Shown: one piece after another, positions 31,801 through 45,700 of the stretch | How the letters are laid out: the number at the start of each line of letters is the position of its first letter | Position numbering within the stretch: position 1 is the first letter of the stretch | Source of the DNA: Antedon bifida | Lineage: Eukaryota; Echinodermata; Crinoidea; Comatulida; Antedonidae | DNA length: 64,000 nt | Assembly (NCBI GenBank): GCA_963402885.1 | Contig: OY727093.1 | Coordinates: forward strand, 8,443,501-8,507,500 | Reading direction: 5' to 3' | Made by a program: the position numbers and the translations under genes | Notes under the pieces: generated by a model | Seen by the model: the letters and a program-made list of their open reading frames with translations, nothing else | The model's database searches: none | Told to the model about the DNA's origin: nothing

Positions 31801-34800
31801 ATATGACACATCAGCATTCTGCTTTGTATTCTAACAAGTTCATGTTTCTGCAAGAAAATAATAATATAGCGTATTGTTATTGTAAATCCTGTCAGTAATT
31901 GTCAGTAACTCCTTATAGTTAAATCTTGCCAGTCATTCTTGTGCAGGATGCATGTCAAGACTGTATTTCAACTTATGATATTGGCAAAAGATAAATATTT
32001 TGGCACACATGTCGTTTCATACGTATAATAATTGAGCTCGGAATACAGACAAAACCCGAAACGTCGACTGGTGAACTAAAATAGTATAAACTCTTACTTC
32101 TGATATGTTAAATGGCACTGATGTATAAAGAAAGCCAATGAAGTTGCCGACCATTTTCTCTATCTGATTGATCAATTGTAATGCAAGTCTCTGGATGGTT
32201 TGGGCATCAGCAGCATCTAGCTTGCTAAAAACAATTTAAAGTTGTAGAGAAAAATTATGAAATTTAATTTAGAAATATTTAATTCCGACATGATGACGTG
32301 TACTTTACTTTAAAGTTGATTAGGTAATATCTCTCTTACTTGTAAAAGTCTGCAAAATATGTTGAAACTTCCCAAACCTTTTTTCGTAGATTAAGAATGT
32401 TTGCTGAAATGGAAAAAAAATTAGTAAATCTGATATATTTCATTTTCTGATTTAAAGCGCCGTTTTTTAATAATGGAATATTCCACTCTGTTATAATTAA
32501 AAAAATATAGCATTTTAATCAAATATAATTGTGATACATACATTTTTTAAGCTTAGAGGCTTTGGCCATATCTACGGCTGGACAATGTATTGTTTTAGCT
32601 TGAAGCAAACACATGCATTCTGGTTCAGTCATCAACCTGACGTCTTGCATCCAACGTTCTACGGGGTTTACTAGTAGACCTTCTGTAGATCTATCAAATG
32701 AAACATTGATCTAAGTTATATCAGTGAGTGATAGCACAAAAACACAAGTTGCTCACAGGTGTACAGCTTTTGTACGCGCGCGTTGAACACTGTTATCAAT
32801 TGTACGGCTTTATTACGCGCGCGTTAAAACACCGATGAATTTATTACGCGCGCGTTCAGACGCAGATGGATTTATTACACGCGCGTTCAAACGTTGATGA
32901 AAATTGTACGGCTTTAGTACGCACGCATCGACTTTGAATAATGTGATATAGATTAATAATATTCGATACTGTTTTCAGACAATCTGTTATTTTAATTATA
33001 TATAAGGCATTAGGCCTACTATAATTTACTATATTTACAGTTGTTATCAACTTTATTTTTTATATGTAGTATAAAGTGTTAAAGCTCTTTGATAGTAAAA
33101 GTATACAGTTCAATGAATTTGATTTAGTTAGCATATTTTCTTATGACATCCTACTGGTTGGCGGTGTCTACAAAATTAGTATTGGTTAAAAACTACAGGA
33201 GGGATGGCCTTATTTAAACTCCTAACCCCACGCAATTATAAACGACTTTCAAGACTCCTGTATATAAAATGCAATATTTTTCGGGACGTGTTTTAAATAA
33301 TAACTAATATTTCGTATATCTTACTCATTGAAAGCTTGGTTGTTGAACCACTGGTTTAGTGCACTCTCTCTATTTACTTGGTTCGACCTAAGTTAAGAAG
33401 AAAATATTTCAAGCTAATGATAATAGAAAATAGAACTCCAACAAACAACAATGGCATATTTATTATTAATAATTATTTCATATAATGATAGGTAGGCAGA
33501 TAATTTTGTAGTGTGAAAACCTCAGAACTATTAAAAAATCAGATATAGTTGTACACCGTAATAAAAGTATGTTCACATTAATCTTATATTCGGTATAATT
33601 AGCTTGTTCGTAACACATATATATTGATGATGGAGTTGCCTTCGGGATATGCATCGTCCTTTAAGAATGTCTATTTTTTACTTCTATCGTAAACCATGGT
33701 AGCACGTAGTACTTTGGTCTATCTTGACACTGGTATAACCATTACATCCTTCCTTCAGGCTATTAATTAATTATATTATATTACAGGTATAAGGCTGTGA
33801 TGTGCAAACATGGCTACTACCACGATCTCTTTCGTGTTTGTCTCTTTTAGGATCAATTTGATAAAGCATGCATGGACCTATAATTATTATGGATAAAGCA
33901 ATCCTTGCTATTTTTATTGATTTTAATTAGTCTCGTCCACAATTTACTCTTTGATTATTGATGCTTAAACTTTCGGAAATAGCAAGATAATTTATTTTAA
34001 ATGGTCCTTCAATAACAAAAGGAACGACGATAATTCCCTTAGCAAACAGAAGCCAAGTTTATGTAACAATGAGAGATCAAGTAGGTCTACTACATCAACA
34101 TTCGTAGAAAATAATGTTTATATTTATTTAGCGTATACACAATTGTATCGTCAGTGACACAATGATAGTTCCAGTGTCCCCATGCCATTCCAACAAATGC
34201 CTTTGGAATGCACCATCGTCATCTCTAGGGGTAATAATTATGATGTTTCATAATCACGACAATCAAACTTTTGTCATTTTTTATGACATTTGTTAGGAAT
34301 CAATGCATTATAAATTCAATGTAACACAATGCTCATTTTCTTGATTACTGTATTACGTCACGAAATACGTGAGTAAAGTTATTAAACGTTACAGTATATA
34401 TTCCGAGGAATGTTTATTCTACGACTCTTAATCGTATCCATCCCATAGAAGCCATCGTTCGTAGGCTGAAGGAGAACTGAAGACAGTATTCCTGGTCTAA
34501 AATGGATGAGCTATGAATTAACTTTTTGCACAATGTAGACAAATTATAAATACTTGTGTAAGACTAAGAGTATTACCACAACATACAGGTGCGGTATGGC
34601 CTATAAGTATTATTCCACGTACAGTTCCATTGATCCCATAATTAAAGAACTCAAATACCACGGAAACCAATTTCACATAGCAATGCCCAAAACAAAAAAA
34701 ATCCCAAACAAACAAATCTTACCTTACAATACCCTGCATCTTCCAAACAGGTAAACAAATCAATTAATCTAAAATGTCCAGGTGTCGATGATGATTTCAT
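28816..34800 (-). CDS. INSC: inscuteable homologue, spindle-orientation adaptor
   Basis: Fourteen minus-strand exons: 34800-34733, 33387-33325, 32690-32542, 32403-32340, 32224-32098, 31847-31795, 31707-31599, 31416-31306, 31185-31060, 30875-30707, 30342-30167, 29977-29734, 29257-29181 and 28944-28816. They give 554 residues (human 532-579). Inscuteable links the PAR3 polarity complex to LGN/GPSM2 at the cell cortex. The LGN-binding segment is clear in exon 3 (VERWMQDVRLMTEPECMC, about residues 54-71). Armadillo-type helices follow, with matches such as AQITSP and NITFMDSMSCD. The C-terminus VQPRITDSFLF...ESFV keeps the family's terminal PDZ-binding ESFV. Exon 1 is the least certain: the frame needs the donor CAGG/GTATTG, not the stronger AAG/GTAAGA 10 bp further on. 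RAP1GDS1, another armadillo protein, was excluded. Confidence 0.92.
30510..30625 (+). repeat. tRNA-derived SINE, copy 3
   Basis: A box CAGCTTGGTGG, B-box-like GTGGTTCAATCTTG, and the same body as the 17451 copy (CTGGGTCCTAACTCA ... CACTGCCTAAGCCTCAAAT). In an INSC intron. Confidence 0.65.
31437..31529. mobile_element. palindromic MITE family A, copy 3 (left end missing)
   Basis: Starts at ATCAAACTTTATGTGACA and keeps the right end GATAGTGTAGACAGAGCTTAA. The outer left repeat is lost. In an INSC intron. Confidence 0.8.
32765..32935 (+). repeat. CpG-rich tandem repeat, TACGCGCGCGTT motif
   Basis: Five copies of TACGCGCGCGTT or close variants start at about 32773, 32814, 32846, 32878 and 32918, with spacings of about 41, 32, 32 and 40 bp. 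Intervening parts share GATGAATTTATTA and TTGTACGGCTTT blocks. This is a strong local CpG excess in an otherwise AT-rich INSC intron. Confidence 0.8.
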
Positions 34801-35577
34801 CTGTGCGTCTGAAACCGACGATCGGTCTCTCCGATCCCATTTTACTTACAATGGAAGAGTCCAAAAGAAAGTTGCGAGAAAGATGCTCCATTAATGTTAA
34901 AGGGGTGTTTGTCAATTTCATGTTTTATATACAATTAACATACTATCAGCGAATGTCCAACGTTGTCGAAAATGTGGCCAGCAGATAAAAGATATAACTT
35001 TTTTTTAAAACATAACACTATATGCATGGACAACTTTAACTGAGAAACTTCCGAGTGGCGAGATTAATTAGTATGCCTACCTATATAGTGGGCCGCATGT
35101 CATAGTTGTAGTGGCGAAAGTGAATCATAATAAATAATACAGTAAAAATAATAAATAGTAATTATTTAAATTATGAATAATCACAAACATTATTTTATTT
35201 GATATAGCCGATGCGTATATGCAGCAATTAATCAATAGGCAAGTAGATTGCCTGGTCAGATATTGAACGTTTTTTTTCCAATAGATTATATTTAAACCAA
35301 ACTGAAAATAAGAATTTTAAAACAATTTTTGACGATTACTGATGTATCACACGGTTCACTAGTCCTCACTCAAAAACAATTCCAATCAAATAAATCTATG
35401 AGCTTCACGGCGACTGCAGAAAAGAGTCTAGCACGTAGCCATATTTTTTCAATGCTGGACTTCCTGTTCCTGTTTATTGACTTGCAAATCGCGAGGCGTG
35501 TGTGAAGAGGGTGCGGTTGAATTTAGGCTTACTTCTTGAGGCATTTTAGACTTTTAGGTCACAAATTATACCTCAAG
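34801..35577. promoter_or_regulatory. divergent promoter region, INSC / ACTR3
   Basis: 777 bp between the two start codons. It holds the 5' UTRs and promoters of both genes. I see no TATA box or CpG island; the stretch nearest ACTR3 (35450-35577) is the less AT-rich part. Confidence 0.45.
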
Positions 35578-38500
35578 ATGCAGGGACGATTACCTGCATG
35601 CGTCATTGACAATGGCACAGGGTAGGTACTTCTCTTAATTGTATATGTATTAATTGTGTCCGCTCACCCTGGCCTTGTACCGAGGCCTGCACACCACCAC
35701 CGGGATAGTATGTCTACTCTCCTGTTTAAACATACACTTCCCGGTTCAAGAACTAGGCCTAGACAAAAAATGTACTTCCTGGATCAATGGTTTTCACAGT
35801 TCCAAGGTGTATTTAACCTTTTTGGTGGTTTTTATTCATGAATTGTTGTAGATAGGCCTAAGTCTTTATTTTATTGTTTTTCTAAAAAAAAATTGTAGGT
35901 ACGTCATATTTTAATACAAATTCCATTAAATAAATAATATAAATTTGGCCTATATTTATATTAAAATTAGCATTCGTTTAGCAAGTATATTTTTTAGACC
36001 TACTGGAGTTATTATAGTAAGTATAGGTTCTAGTTCAGTGTACTATTGGACACTACTTTTTTTAATTCAAAGTGACATTTATTATTTTCTATAATACAGA
36101 ACACTAATAAATAATATTTAATTGCTAAAGGGTTAAACAATGAATTATTTATTATTAATATTATAATTATTATATTTTTGTTCCTGGTCCACAAACATTG
36201 AATTATTCACATAATAATAGTAAAGGAAATAAAATGATCAGTGATTGAAACCAAACCAATGAATAGATTTAATACAGCTATTGTGCACCACATGTCATAC
36301 GACTGTCAGCTAGAGTACAATAAATGTTTAAAATTCAACCAGAATCAAACCTCAAAACAAATGTTCAATCCGAGGATATTTTTTCTAAAATTGTTTAGCG
36401 TTATAATACTGTACACATGTAGATACTATAGCATCAGAAAAAAGTCTAACATTAGAAAAAAATAAGATGGACAAAACATATATAATTTTTATTTTCAGGT
36501 ATACAAAGATAGGATTTGCTGGTAACACAGAACCACAGTATATAATACCATCAAGTAAGGAATTTTCTTGTTTTTCTTTCAATTTATTATTTTTAAAAAG
36601 AAAGTAATTTCTTTTCGCCAACAGAAATGATAACTAAATCCCTGTTTACACTATCAAACTAGTTTGACAAAAAAATGCGATGTGCCCATATATGGACATG
36701 ATGATGTCATATCACTACCATATTTGGGCACATCACACTTTTTTTTTTCAACTAGTTTGATAGTGTAGACAGAGCTTAAGACTATTGTTCACTTGAATTA
36801 TGTAACTCTATTAAAATTAACATTCCAATATACTGTATATAATAATAATTCAAATAATTTTGTGTTCATACCACACATAATATAATAAAACTAAAGCTGT
36901 TTTATTTTCTCTCAGTTATTCCATAAAATCTAATATAAATTGTATTTCTTGCAGCAATTGCTATCAAGGAAGGGCGCAAAATAGGTGAACAATCTCAACG
37001 ACGTCTTACAAAAGGTGTAGAAGATCTTGATTTTTATATTGGTGATGAAGCTTCTGATAAACCAAACTATGAATGCAAGGTAATTTTCCAGGGTATTTGC
37101 TAGAGTATAATTAATATTCCTGAAACTTTTTTTATAAAGCATACACTCAGCCATTTATGCCTTCACTACTTACCTTCTAAACAATCTAGCCAGTGCAAAT
37201 TATATAAAATACACAATTATTGGTACTACGTACAGTCAATATTTTTTAGACTACAGACTGAAACTAAAAGTTGTATCTTTCAATGATAATATGTAATGAA
37301 AGTTTAATATTTTCATATATTTTTAACTAATCTTTTCAAAAGTCCTCACATTTATATATTCCCTTTATTGCATTTTACACACTGTTTAATGAAGGCGAAA
37401 AAAAAATATCTCTCTTCAATATTAAAAATCAAGGCACTAACAGTAGGCTCCGATTTCGAGTAAAAAACAGTCTGTAATGTACAATAATTTTACAACATAT
37501 TTATCTATATTGCTCTGCTTATGAATCAAGCACTTGTTTTATGGTCTTCATCCAATCTGCTTAGATTGTTTTACATTGTAGTATCAGTAATAATCATATT
37601 CACAGAATTTAGGAGATTGCTTACATTCTATCTAAGCATACTTTTGATTGTTTTTAAGAGTATTTTTCAATATACTTATTTAGCCCAATAAGCCTTTGGA
37701 TTTCCACAGTATACTGTACTTTGTGAGTCACTGTCATTAAGAAGTGTAGATACAGTATGTTGGAAAAATTACCAAGTTTGGAAGAATTTATTGGGATCAT
37801 TGAAAACAAATCCCTAGATAGTAGAAAGGAAATCTGAGTCTTGGATTGACCATCAAAACAATATTCTAATTCAATAGTAACCAATTGAATTGTTCACAGA
37901 AGTTCTAAAAAAACTGATAAAAAACTAATGTAACTGCCTTTAGCATTTCGAAATACCATATTTGTTTCCTATTAGAATATTACCTTATTCACTGAACTTA
38001 TGAACACACTGAACAGTAAATATGATAACATAATTATGATTTTTCTAACAGTATCCTATTAGGCATGGCATTGTTGAAGATTGGGATTTAATGGAAAGGT
38101 TTTGGGAACAGACAATCTTCAAGTATTTGCGAGCAGAACCAGAGGACCACTACTTTTTGCTGGTAAATTTATAAAATGTTAACAAAATATCAAAAAAAAA
38201 TTACTGTAGTTGTTGAGTACTTTAATATGAAATTTAAAAAATGACCAATGCCGGAGTGAACTGGTTTTGTTTATTCTTAGTGGAATCAGGCCCTAATCTT
38301 TCTAATGTTACATATTGTTAAAACTATACAGTATATCTATTTATCATTTTTAATATATTTTTTTCCAGACTGAACCTCCTCTCAACACACCAGAAAATAG
38401 AGAGTACACTGCAGAAATTATGTTTGAAACATTCAACGTTCCTGGACTATATATTGCAGTACAGGTAAGGTTTAGTATTTATTGTTTGTTTTGAAAATGT

Positions 38501-41174
38501 ATATATTTCATATATGTTTACTAGGTACACTATTAAACTGAAGTATTTTTACTTTAATGATTCACTTTCAAAGAAGCACTTATTCGATAATTTACTGTAA
38601 ATTTTTCTTATGTTGTAGGCTGTCCTTGCATTAGCAGCATCATGGACTTCACGTCAAGTTGGTGAAAGAACGTTAACTGGTATCGTAATAGACAGTGGAG
38701 ATGGAGTTACACACGTCATACCTGTCGTAAGATTTTGTTTAACATTCATTCTCTCTTCCAAAAAAAAGTTCCTGGTGCACAAAATGTTTTGTTCTACGTG
38801 CAGTATGAATAAAAATGCCTACTTCTGAATTTTAGAACCATCAACTTGATGTCTCATCTGAAAACAAAAAATATACTGGCATTCTGACTACTACTACTGC
38901 TAGGATGGATTATTTCATGCATGACCAAAATAGGTCGCTGATGCACACACACACACACGCACCTGAAGATCTAGTTTATATCTGACAAACAATGTCTCCC
39001 TTTCTAATTACCTGTTGACATACACACTACCCGCAAGTTACCATGGACACGATCCCTAGTGCAATTGTATTCATTCAATGTGGAACAGTGCCAACAAGGT
39101 TTAGCAATAGTCAGGGTCAAGATTTTTCAAAAACGTTACAATTATATTTGTTAATTATTGCAAAATGAAGTATTTTTACTTTTACTATATTTTTACAGGC
39201 TGAAGGCTATGTGATCGGTAGCTGTATCAAACACATCCCAATCGCAGGTCGTGATATTACATATTTTATTCAACAACTTTTACGAGAACGTGAAACGGGC
39301 ATTCCACCAGAACAGTCACTCGAAACAGCCAAAGCCATCAAGGTACATAGCCTTGTATTATCTAGTTATTATTATTTCAGTTGTATAGCATATTAACTAT
39401 GTATAGTATTGAAATAGTGGATCATGTGTTTGTATGTACTGAAAGTGACTTTCAGTGGTAAATTTGACAATGCCATTCAGTTTTCCCCAGAATGACACAA
39501 TATGTTTATCTTTATTTTCAAACAAAATCTCAACTTCAGGTATTTAAAGAGATTATTGTTGCATTAGCAAAACTTACCTCCAATTCTAATTAATGACCAT
39601 AACGCATAAATAATTAAACATGTTTCCAAAAGTTGATTCATCTTAATTTCTTCTGACATTAACACAAGATAATTATTGTTACTTTTAGGAACGATTTAGC
39701 TATATTTGTCCCGATATAGCCAAGGAATTCAGCAAGTACGACACTGACTATACTAAATGGTTCAAGAAATATGATGGTGTTAACTCTGTAACCAAAAAAC
39801 CATTTAGTGTTGATGTTGGCTATGAACGATTTCTTGGACCAGAGATTTTCTTCCACCCTGAGGTAACATTTATTTTCACTAAAGCTCTGTCTACACTATC
39901 AAATTTGATGTAACAAAAAATGTGATGTACCCATATATGGACATGATGATGTCATATCACTAACATATTTGGGCACATCACTACCATATTTGGGCCCATC
40001 ACACTTTTTTTTGTCAAACTAGTTTGATAGTGTAGACAGATCTTAAGGTAGTCAAATGAGTGTTGTCACTGCTCCATTTATTGCTCAAATCTTCATTATT
40101 ATTGCCAAAGAATTTTGCTGTGGTGACAAAATGTATGTGAGTGTCTGACACAAAAAAGGCGCAGAATCAGATCCAGGAAATAATTTGAGATGGCCTGGTT
40201 TACTAGAAATGAAATAATATGAATTATACTAGCAACTTTTATTATTTGTAATATCTTCTTTTACAGTTTTCAAATCCAGACTTTACCACACCTATATCGG
40301 AGATAGTTGACACCTGCATTCAAAATTGTCCAATTGATGTCCGACGACCTCTCTACAAGAACATTGTCTTGTCCGGAGGTTCAACAATGTTCAGAGATTT
40401 TGGCAGAAGATTACAACGTGACGTGAAGAGAGTGGTAGATGCACGACTTAAAATAAGTGAATCACTTAGCGGTGGAAGAATAAAGGTATAATTATTGTGT
40501 TTATAAAACCACTATGAAGGAAGTGAACACATTTATTTTATTTTTACTTCCTCCACAGTTACTTGATATTTGCATTTATTAAAATTTATGAAGAGAGAAG
40601 TAGTTATTTGACACATTCTAGCTAATATAATACCCAATGGTTTTTTATTTTCCCTTTCAGCCAAAACCAATTGATGTTTCAGTAATTTCTCATCATATGC
40701 AACGCTACGCAGTGTGGTTTGGAGGCAGTATGCTAGCATCAACAGTAAGTTACCATTGTTTGTACAAAATACATCAAAATATGTCACATGACTCAATTCC
40801 GAGTAAAGCGTCTACCAGCCTCAGTTCTTTAGATTTCCCTGCAGGGGTGGATCCAAGGGTCCCCCACCCATAAATTTTGCAGAGGTGGATCCAAAGGTCA
40901 CCCCTCCCTACCCCTAAATTTTGCAAATTGTAATGCAAAGGATAGGACATCAAATTAAGCTTGGCCCTTGTTTCACCATTTGTAGGCCATGGGCCCTATT
41001 TCAAAATCCTGGATCTGCTACTGCATTTGATAGTTTAAAAGTATTCATACATTATACATTTTATCTGTTATTTTTCAGCCTGAATTTTATCAAGTGTGCC
41101 ACACGAAAGCCGACTATGAAGAATATGGCGCCAGCATCTGTCGCCACAATCCAGTTTTCGGTACTATGTCTTAA
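35578..41174 (+). CDS. ACTR3: actin-related protein 3 (Arp2/3 complex)
   Basis: Eleven exons: 35578-35621, 36499-36554, 36955-37079, 38052-38162, 38369-38464, 38619-38726, 39199-39342, 39689-39862, 40267-40485, 40661-40744 and 41079-41174. They encode 418 residues, exactly the human length. Arp3 pairs with Arp2 in the seven-subunit complex that nucleates branched actin filaments. The actin fold is intact, with phosphate loops [13 protein letters not shown] and [11 protein letters not shown], the hinge block [12 protein letters not shown], and the C-terminus [13 protein letters not shown]...HNPVFGTMS. The [15 protein letters not shown] block is near-identical to vertebrates. Introns 2 and 8 carry family A MITEs and intron 10 another short element. 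The gene starts back to back with INSC and converges with the SH3 gene. Confidence 0.99.
36638..36776. mobile_element. palindromic MITE family A, copy 4
   Basis: Flanked by TAA on both sides, with arms CTGTTTACACTATCAAACTA and TAGTTTGATAGTGTAGACAG. In ACTR3 intron 2. Confidence 0.9.
39883..40043. mobile_element. palindromic MITE family A, copy 5
   Basis: Flanked by TAA duplications. It has an extra internal duplication of the ATATTTGGGC(A/C)CATCAC block, which explains its greater length. In ACTR3 intron 8. Confidence 0.9.
40840..41035. mobile_element. short element with GGATCC-containing inverted ends
   Basis: Left end GGGGTGGATCCAAGGG, right end TCCTGGATCTGCTAC, with TGCA at both borders as a possible 4-bp duplication. 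An internal near-duplicate reads GAGGTGGATCCAAAGGTC. In ACTR3 intron 10. Class uncertain. Confidence 0.5.
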
Positions 41175-42714
41175 ATTCACCAGCATCATCATAACACCAC
41201 AATATTTTCAGCCTCAATTTTAAAGATAATGCAACTTAAACAATCGTGATGGATTTATAGGAGGGTACTGTGCCTTTTGTATTTTGGGGATTTTCGAAAG
41301 AACAAATTATTAGTTTTCAGAAACTGTGTAGACAGTACTCTTAGAAAAATAAATTACCTAATACAAAATATGAGTTGGTAAGTATGACAACTTATAATGT
41401 AAATAATGTATAACACTGTGATTTTTCTTACACACAGTTAATACTAGATATTTGTAGAAGAAAATAAATGACATTTATAGTAATTTCTAGAAATTATTAT
41501 AAACATGTCTGGAACATTATTGCATTTAATTTGAATGAAATTGCAAATTAAACGACATGATAATGATGGGTGGCCAAATTATGTTTCATAGTTTTTTAAA
41601 AGATAATTATTTGAAGCAGAAACGTTAGTACATAGATACACTCAAGATAATTTAATATAAAAATACTCTATACATCAACTAAGCAAAAAATTGATACAAT
41701 GGCAATTTGGCTTTTTTTCACCACTAACAAATTTGAAATCAATACATCCCTCTAAATCAATCCTATTGTTTATATTTTCTAAAATTGTAATTGCATCTGA
41801 AGTTTACTGTACTCAATAATCTACGATTAAACTAGCTACCCTTAATGAATACCCTTATACTTATAGCATTCTACAACTTCATATATAAAAGTATGTATTT
41901 TGCAGTTAATTACAATAAATGACCCCACAATATGAACATGAATTGCCATACTATATATACTTTCTAATGATATATTGATATCATTGATGTTGGGTTGCAT
42001 TTTATATTGAATTATCTTGTAGATACAGCTAAGACTGAGTCGGCAGAAAAAAGCACAATATATAAATATATATATATAATATGAGGCCATATTTGTGGCC
42101 ATATTTTTCTGGCTTGTGCAGCTTTTAAGGATAAATGGATTATTAAAACATTTAAAATCGATTAAATCAAGGACAAACCAAATCAAATGAGTATACTAAT
42201 TAAAATATTCTATCATTATTTGAAATTAATAAAGAAAACTTTTATTGAATTTACTTGATATTGTGTTCTTTACAATTTTTATGGTAAATACCTTGTGCTA
42301 TTTTCACTAATTATTACATGCACAATTACATTGTGCATTTACACTAGGTCTCTTGTCTAGTAATACTCGCCCTGTAAGTAACAACTAGAAAGTTTGAATC
42401 TGGCAAGAAGTATTTAAAAACTCCCTTATCGTATTAATCTTTACCTTAAATGCTTTATTGATATTTTTGAGTTAACTTTGTTTTACAACTAAAAGCTGAA
42501 ATAATGTAACACAATGAAAATAGGGCATTTACAGTACTTTACATATAATATACATATAGCACATCTGTTTGTATCAACTTGTATTCATAACAATGTGTCC
42601 CTTCACCAAATAGGCCCTTTACCAACATAGTTGTCACCTTAATTCTCACTAAAAATAGAGCACTACAGCAGACTGTAAAATATTTGCAATTAGACAAATC
42701 TCTAATCTATATTA
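41175..42714. other. intergenic between convergent ACTR3 and the SH3 gene
   Basis: 3' UTRs and AT-rich spacer. Plus-strand AATAAA near 41346 and 41463 may serve ACTR3. Minus-strand AATAAA near 42238 and 42452 may serve the SH3 gene. No further gene seen. Confidence 0.5.
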
Positions 42715-45700
42715 TTACATTGGGAGCTCTAATGCAAAAGGTCTGGCACAGAATGCAGGGATATAGCCAAACCTCTCAGCCCTCGGTACATATACCCACA
42801 TCCAGTCAAGTTCTCGTTGCTGTCCTGCATGTACTACCACAACCTCACCTGTCAGTACCTCAACTTCATCTACCTCTGTTGGTTTGTAATCTGTGATGAC
42901 TGTGTATGATTCAATTATCAATGCATCTGTGGAAAAGCTCTGAGAAAGTTCTTTTGGGGAATCTTTTTCAAAATGTTCATGTTTTGACTTTTCAGAACTA
43001 TTTGTACTTGCAGTGTTCAATGTTGTGGCTTCCTTCCAATCTGTTGCTATTATCTGTGTTTTTGGAGTTAAATCTGTTAGATCTACCAAACTCTCAGACT
43101 TTCGGTACTTCTGATTTTTAAGATCATTGGAATCCAGAGTTTCTGGATTACTTGACATTCGAATGTGATGATTGCAAAAATATTTTTTCTTGCGGGAATC
43201 CAGTGAACGATAACTGCTTCTTGTAGCTATTAAATGAGAAATAGAACAGAAATTAAACAATTTATAATATTTTAACAAATCATTCAGGCACAAATCTGTA
43301 ATCTAACAATAAATGAGGCTTTTGTGGGCCTAATGTAACCAAGCTGTGGAAGGCTTTACAATTTAGATTAGCTCACTATTCAAAAGGATGCAAGAATTAC
43401 TAAGTACTTTAGATCTTTATACTTCGGTTAAAAAAAAGCCGTACCTGGCAATGCAAATCTAGGAATAACTAATGACCTTGGAACAAATCCAGCTGTTTTT
43501 TCCTGTAAGTTAGCCGGACCGTTTATATCAATTGCAATTTGAACATACAGCCATTTTGGATCATCTTCATTCATAACAATCACCTCAACTCCTTGACCAA
43601 CATTAAAATCATCAGAAGTGTATTCATGCAACATTGAAGCAGACCACAATTTCAGTAACTTCTCAGGAATTGTACGCACTTTCTTTCCACTTCCATTGGA
43701 TTCTTTTTCTTGTTCAGATTTCACTGATATTGGCAATTCTTTAGCAGTATTACTCTTACTATTATAAATTTGTGTAGTATTTGATTCAAATTTTTTAGAA
43801 CCCAGTTCGCTAGAAGAGCTAGTGACGGTCTCTTTAATGGTTGCAATTTCAAGTTTGGCTACTGGTTTTATGTCGCTTGTGTGTTTCTCAAATGCTAAAT
43901 TCTGCGGTTGGTTCTTAATGTTTATATCATTAATGTCATCATCTACATCAGCACTTGCAAGCTTATTCTCATCAATTTCTTTTACTTCTTTACCATAGTT
44001 GGCAATCATAGGTTGAAATTTATCATCAAAGTCAATGGTAATGGTCTTTTTACAATCTAGGTGTTCAAAAGCTTTCACGAGTTTAGCAACTGATTTTTGT
44101 TTTTTCAACTTTAACTGTACTAAAGTTGGAGATTGATATTTCTGGTCAATAAGATGTTTATCATCAATATATGACAAACAATGGTTCTTATTAAAAACAG
44201 TTTGTACCTTTCTCGAAGAATGAACTGGGGTATTTGGTAAAGTTGAAAACATTGAGGAGATCTCTGATTGCATCGGAGTAACATTTGTAAAAGTTGTATC
44301 AACAGGAGAGACACTTCTTACAGATGTAGCAAATGTGTCGCCCATTGTAACATCTGTTGACATAAATGTCGTAGATGAACCATCCGTCAACGTAGTGCTT
44401 GTGAAAGTGTCTTCTATAGGATTGGTAAAAGACGAGACCATGTTTGTAGGAGGTGGTAAATCTTTCAAATCCAAGTTATCCAAGTTTCTTTGTTCTACAG
44501 AAACATTAGTTCTTGTTATAGCAGAAGAGGTTGGTGTAAACCCAGTTTGGACATCTTCTAATGATTTCATTGTACTACAGCATCCTGTTACGTCTGATGC
44601 TACAGACATTGTTAACTTTAGGTGATCACTCATACTGACACTCTCATCACAGACTGGTGGTATGATGTCTTTTTTCAGCGCGTAGTCTTCCAACAACTTG
44701 GTTGTCTCTAGTTCCTCCAACCTCATTTGATCATTTGTTTCAGAAACAGATTCTTCTACAAACAATGACCTTTTCTCGGGGAGATCACTACAGTACATCA
44801 ACTTGCATTTTATGTTTTCCTTCCTTACAGTTTCTGAGAGTACTACATGAGGTTTTGGTCCATTGACGATTCCTATAAATGATGGTTGAATTAAGTCATC
44901 ATTTTTATCAGTTAAGCTAGAATGTTCCTCAATGATTTGTTTGTTTTTACCAGCTACAATTGGTAAAGATGCTTTCTTTTCCTTGTGGCTATCACTGGAA
45001 GTGAATAGCATATTTGAATCTTTGCTTCTATCATCACCATTGATGGAATGGACTGTTGTTCCATTATTGTTTATCTCACGCTTGACTGGAATTTTATGAG
45101 ATGTATGTTGATTCTGTGTACCATCTTTTGAAGAGGAATTTGTTAAAGCCATCTGCTGTCTGTTTTGTATTTCTGTTAATGGTCTGTTTTTAAATGACAT
45201 CTTGTTTTCTTCTTTTTTCTTTTCTGGTAAATCCATACAATTGGTCTGCATTCTGCTTTCTGAACCTGTACTTGAAGTCTTTCTGAGGGAGATTTTCTTT
45301 CTATTTTGTATTTCATTTAGTGTCTTTGTGTGGGAGATCCGACCGTCCATAGTTGATGGTCTCATACAAGATACTTGCTGTTTTGTATGTGTTGTTGGAA
45401 ACTTGAAAGATTTCTCATTTTTGAAATGTTTTTCATTTAAAGATGAGGTCCTAAAAGTGTCACGCTTTTTATTTCTTAATGGTAGGGTACCTGTACCATT
45501 GGATGATGTGGTAACAGACTGCATCCCATTTTTAAAAGAACATGTTTCCATAAATTTCACCCGTTTAGAATCAGCAGTTTTAGTTTTCCATTTATCGACT
45601 GATTTTGTTGTGGAACTCCTTGTTGACTTCGGTAAGGAAAGACAGCTCTTTGGAGTAAGCCATGAACAATCTTCCTCTATCAGTATACTTTCAACCAAGT

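Noticed and set aside
28816-34800. RAP1GDS1 (SmgGDS), another armadillo-repeat protein
   Set aside because: The LGN-binding block, SFLF...ESFV tail and exon-by-exon order fit inscuteable and not RAP1GDS1.
35654-35851. Small coding exon in ACTR3 intron 1
   Set aside because: Two frames are open together, which suggests chance. No splice sites fit, and ACTR3 is complete without it.
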